Of a DNA stretch of 6,929 bases, positions 6,819-6,929 are shown one piece after another. Source of the stretch: Sedimentisphaerales bacterium (GTDB taxonomy: Bacteria; Planctomycetota; Phycisphaerae; Sedimentisphaerales; SG8-4); assembly GCA_016928975.1 (NCBI GenBank), contig JAFGJR010000043.1, forward strand, positions 1 through 6,929, written 5' to 3'. The notes below the pieces were generated by a model that did no database searches, had not been told where the DNA came from, and saw only the letters and a program-made list of their open reading frames with translations. The position numbers and the translations under genes were made by a program. How positions within the stretch are numbered: position 1 is the first letter of the stretch; each line of letters starts with the position of its first letter.

Positions 6819-6929
6819 TCAAACCCGAGAGTACCTCACGGCATCGGGGCCTTCTATGCGTTTCACGTCCCCCTGGCAGACGAGGACGCCTGGCAAAGAC
6901 GTGCGCTCGCAAGGGCCATAGAGTGTCGG
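6819..6929 (-). CDS. Possible 3' end of a convergent unidentified gene (partial)
   Basis: Reading the minus strand from the right edge, a frame stays open for 36 codons to a TGA at 6821-6819. It contains L-Y-G-P-C-E-R-T and then G-V-L-V-C-Q-G-D-V-K-R, ending in A-V-R-Y-S-R-V. The peptide has alternating hydrophobic and polar residues like a beta strand. By hand count, 25 of 36 codons end in G or C. The other frames here give compositions richer in Arg, Pro or Ser that look less protein-like. The start is outside the window and I do not recognise a family. If real, it is convergent with the kinase operon, with about 120 bases between the two stops. The fragment is short, so this could be chance. 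Confidence 0.3.
   Translation of the reverse strand, partial: PTLYGPCERTSLPGVLVCQGDVKRIEGPDAVRYSRV

Noticed and set aside
1..6929. Antiviral defence or other novel multi-gene system
   Set aside because: Only two complete genes are present, both of a known planctomycete kinase-WD40 type, with no nuclease, transposase, toxin or nucleotide-signalling gene beside them. The sequence gives no support for a defence role.

Overview
The window carries two large, co-oriented genes encoding membrane-anchored serine/threonine protein kinases fused to WD40 propellers. The architecture is zinc ribbon, PknB-like kinase, one transmembrane helix and 14 WD repeats. The post-kinase signature (a D-L-R-R-F-L-x-G-E-P-I-x-A-R-P stretch followed by R-W-C-x-R and the membrane helix), the zinc ribbon and the GC-rich codon usage all point to a planctomycete (Planctomycetota). 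These genomes hold many such kinase-WD40 genes. The lineage is inferred from the proteins; there is no rRNA or marker gene here.

Layout. Bases 1-87 look like the 3' end of an upstream + strand gene. Bases 88-264 are intergenic, with two small hairpins, a candidate sigma70-type promoter (TTGACG, 18 bases, TAGGAT) and a Shine-Dalgarno site. Kinase gene 1 occupies 265-3483 (1072 aa) and kinase gene 2 occupies 3483-6695 (1070 aa). The two overlap by one base (TGATG), so they are almost certainly co-transcribed and translationally coupled. Bases 6696-6818 hold a small hairpin and no recognisable gene. Bases 6819-6929 may be the 3' end of a convergent minus-strand gene cut by the window edge.

Relationship. 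The two kinases align without gaps from the zinc ribbon to the start of the membrane helix. A hand count gives 192 of 293 identical residues over kinase plus juxtamembrane. They also share a nearly identical translation start (GGGAGCC, A or G, GTGATG). This indicates a tandem duplication. The WD40 halves have diverged much further, yet each still resolves into 14 repeats, which fits two consecutive seven-bladed propellers. The likely picture is a pair of sensor kinases with a shared cytoplasmic signalling module and different propeller-based sensing or scaffolding regions, probably outside the cytoplasmic membrane. Ligand, substrates and pathway cannot be read from the sequence. No mobile element, CRISPR array, tRNA or rRNA was seen.
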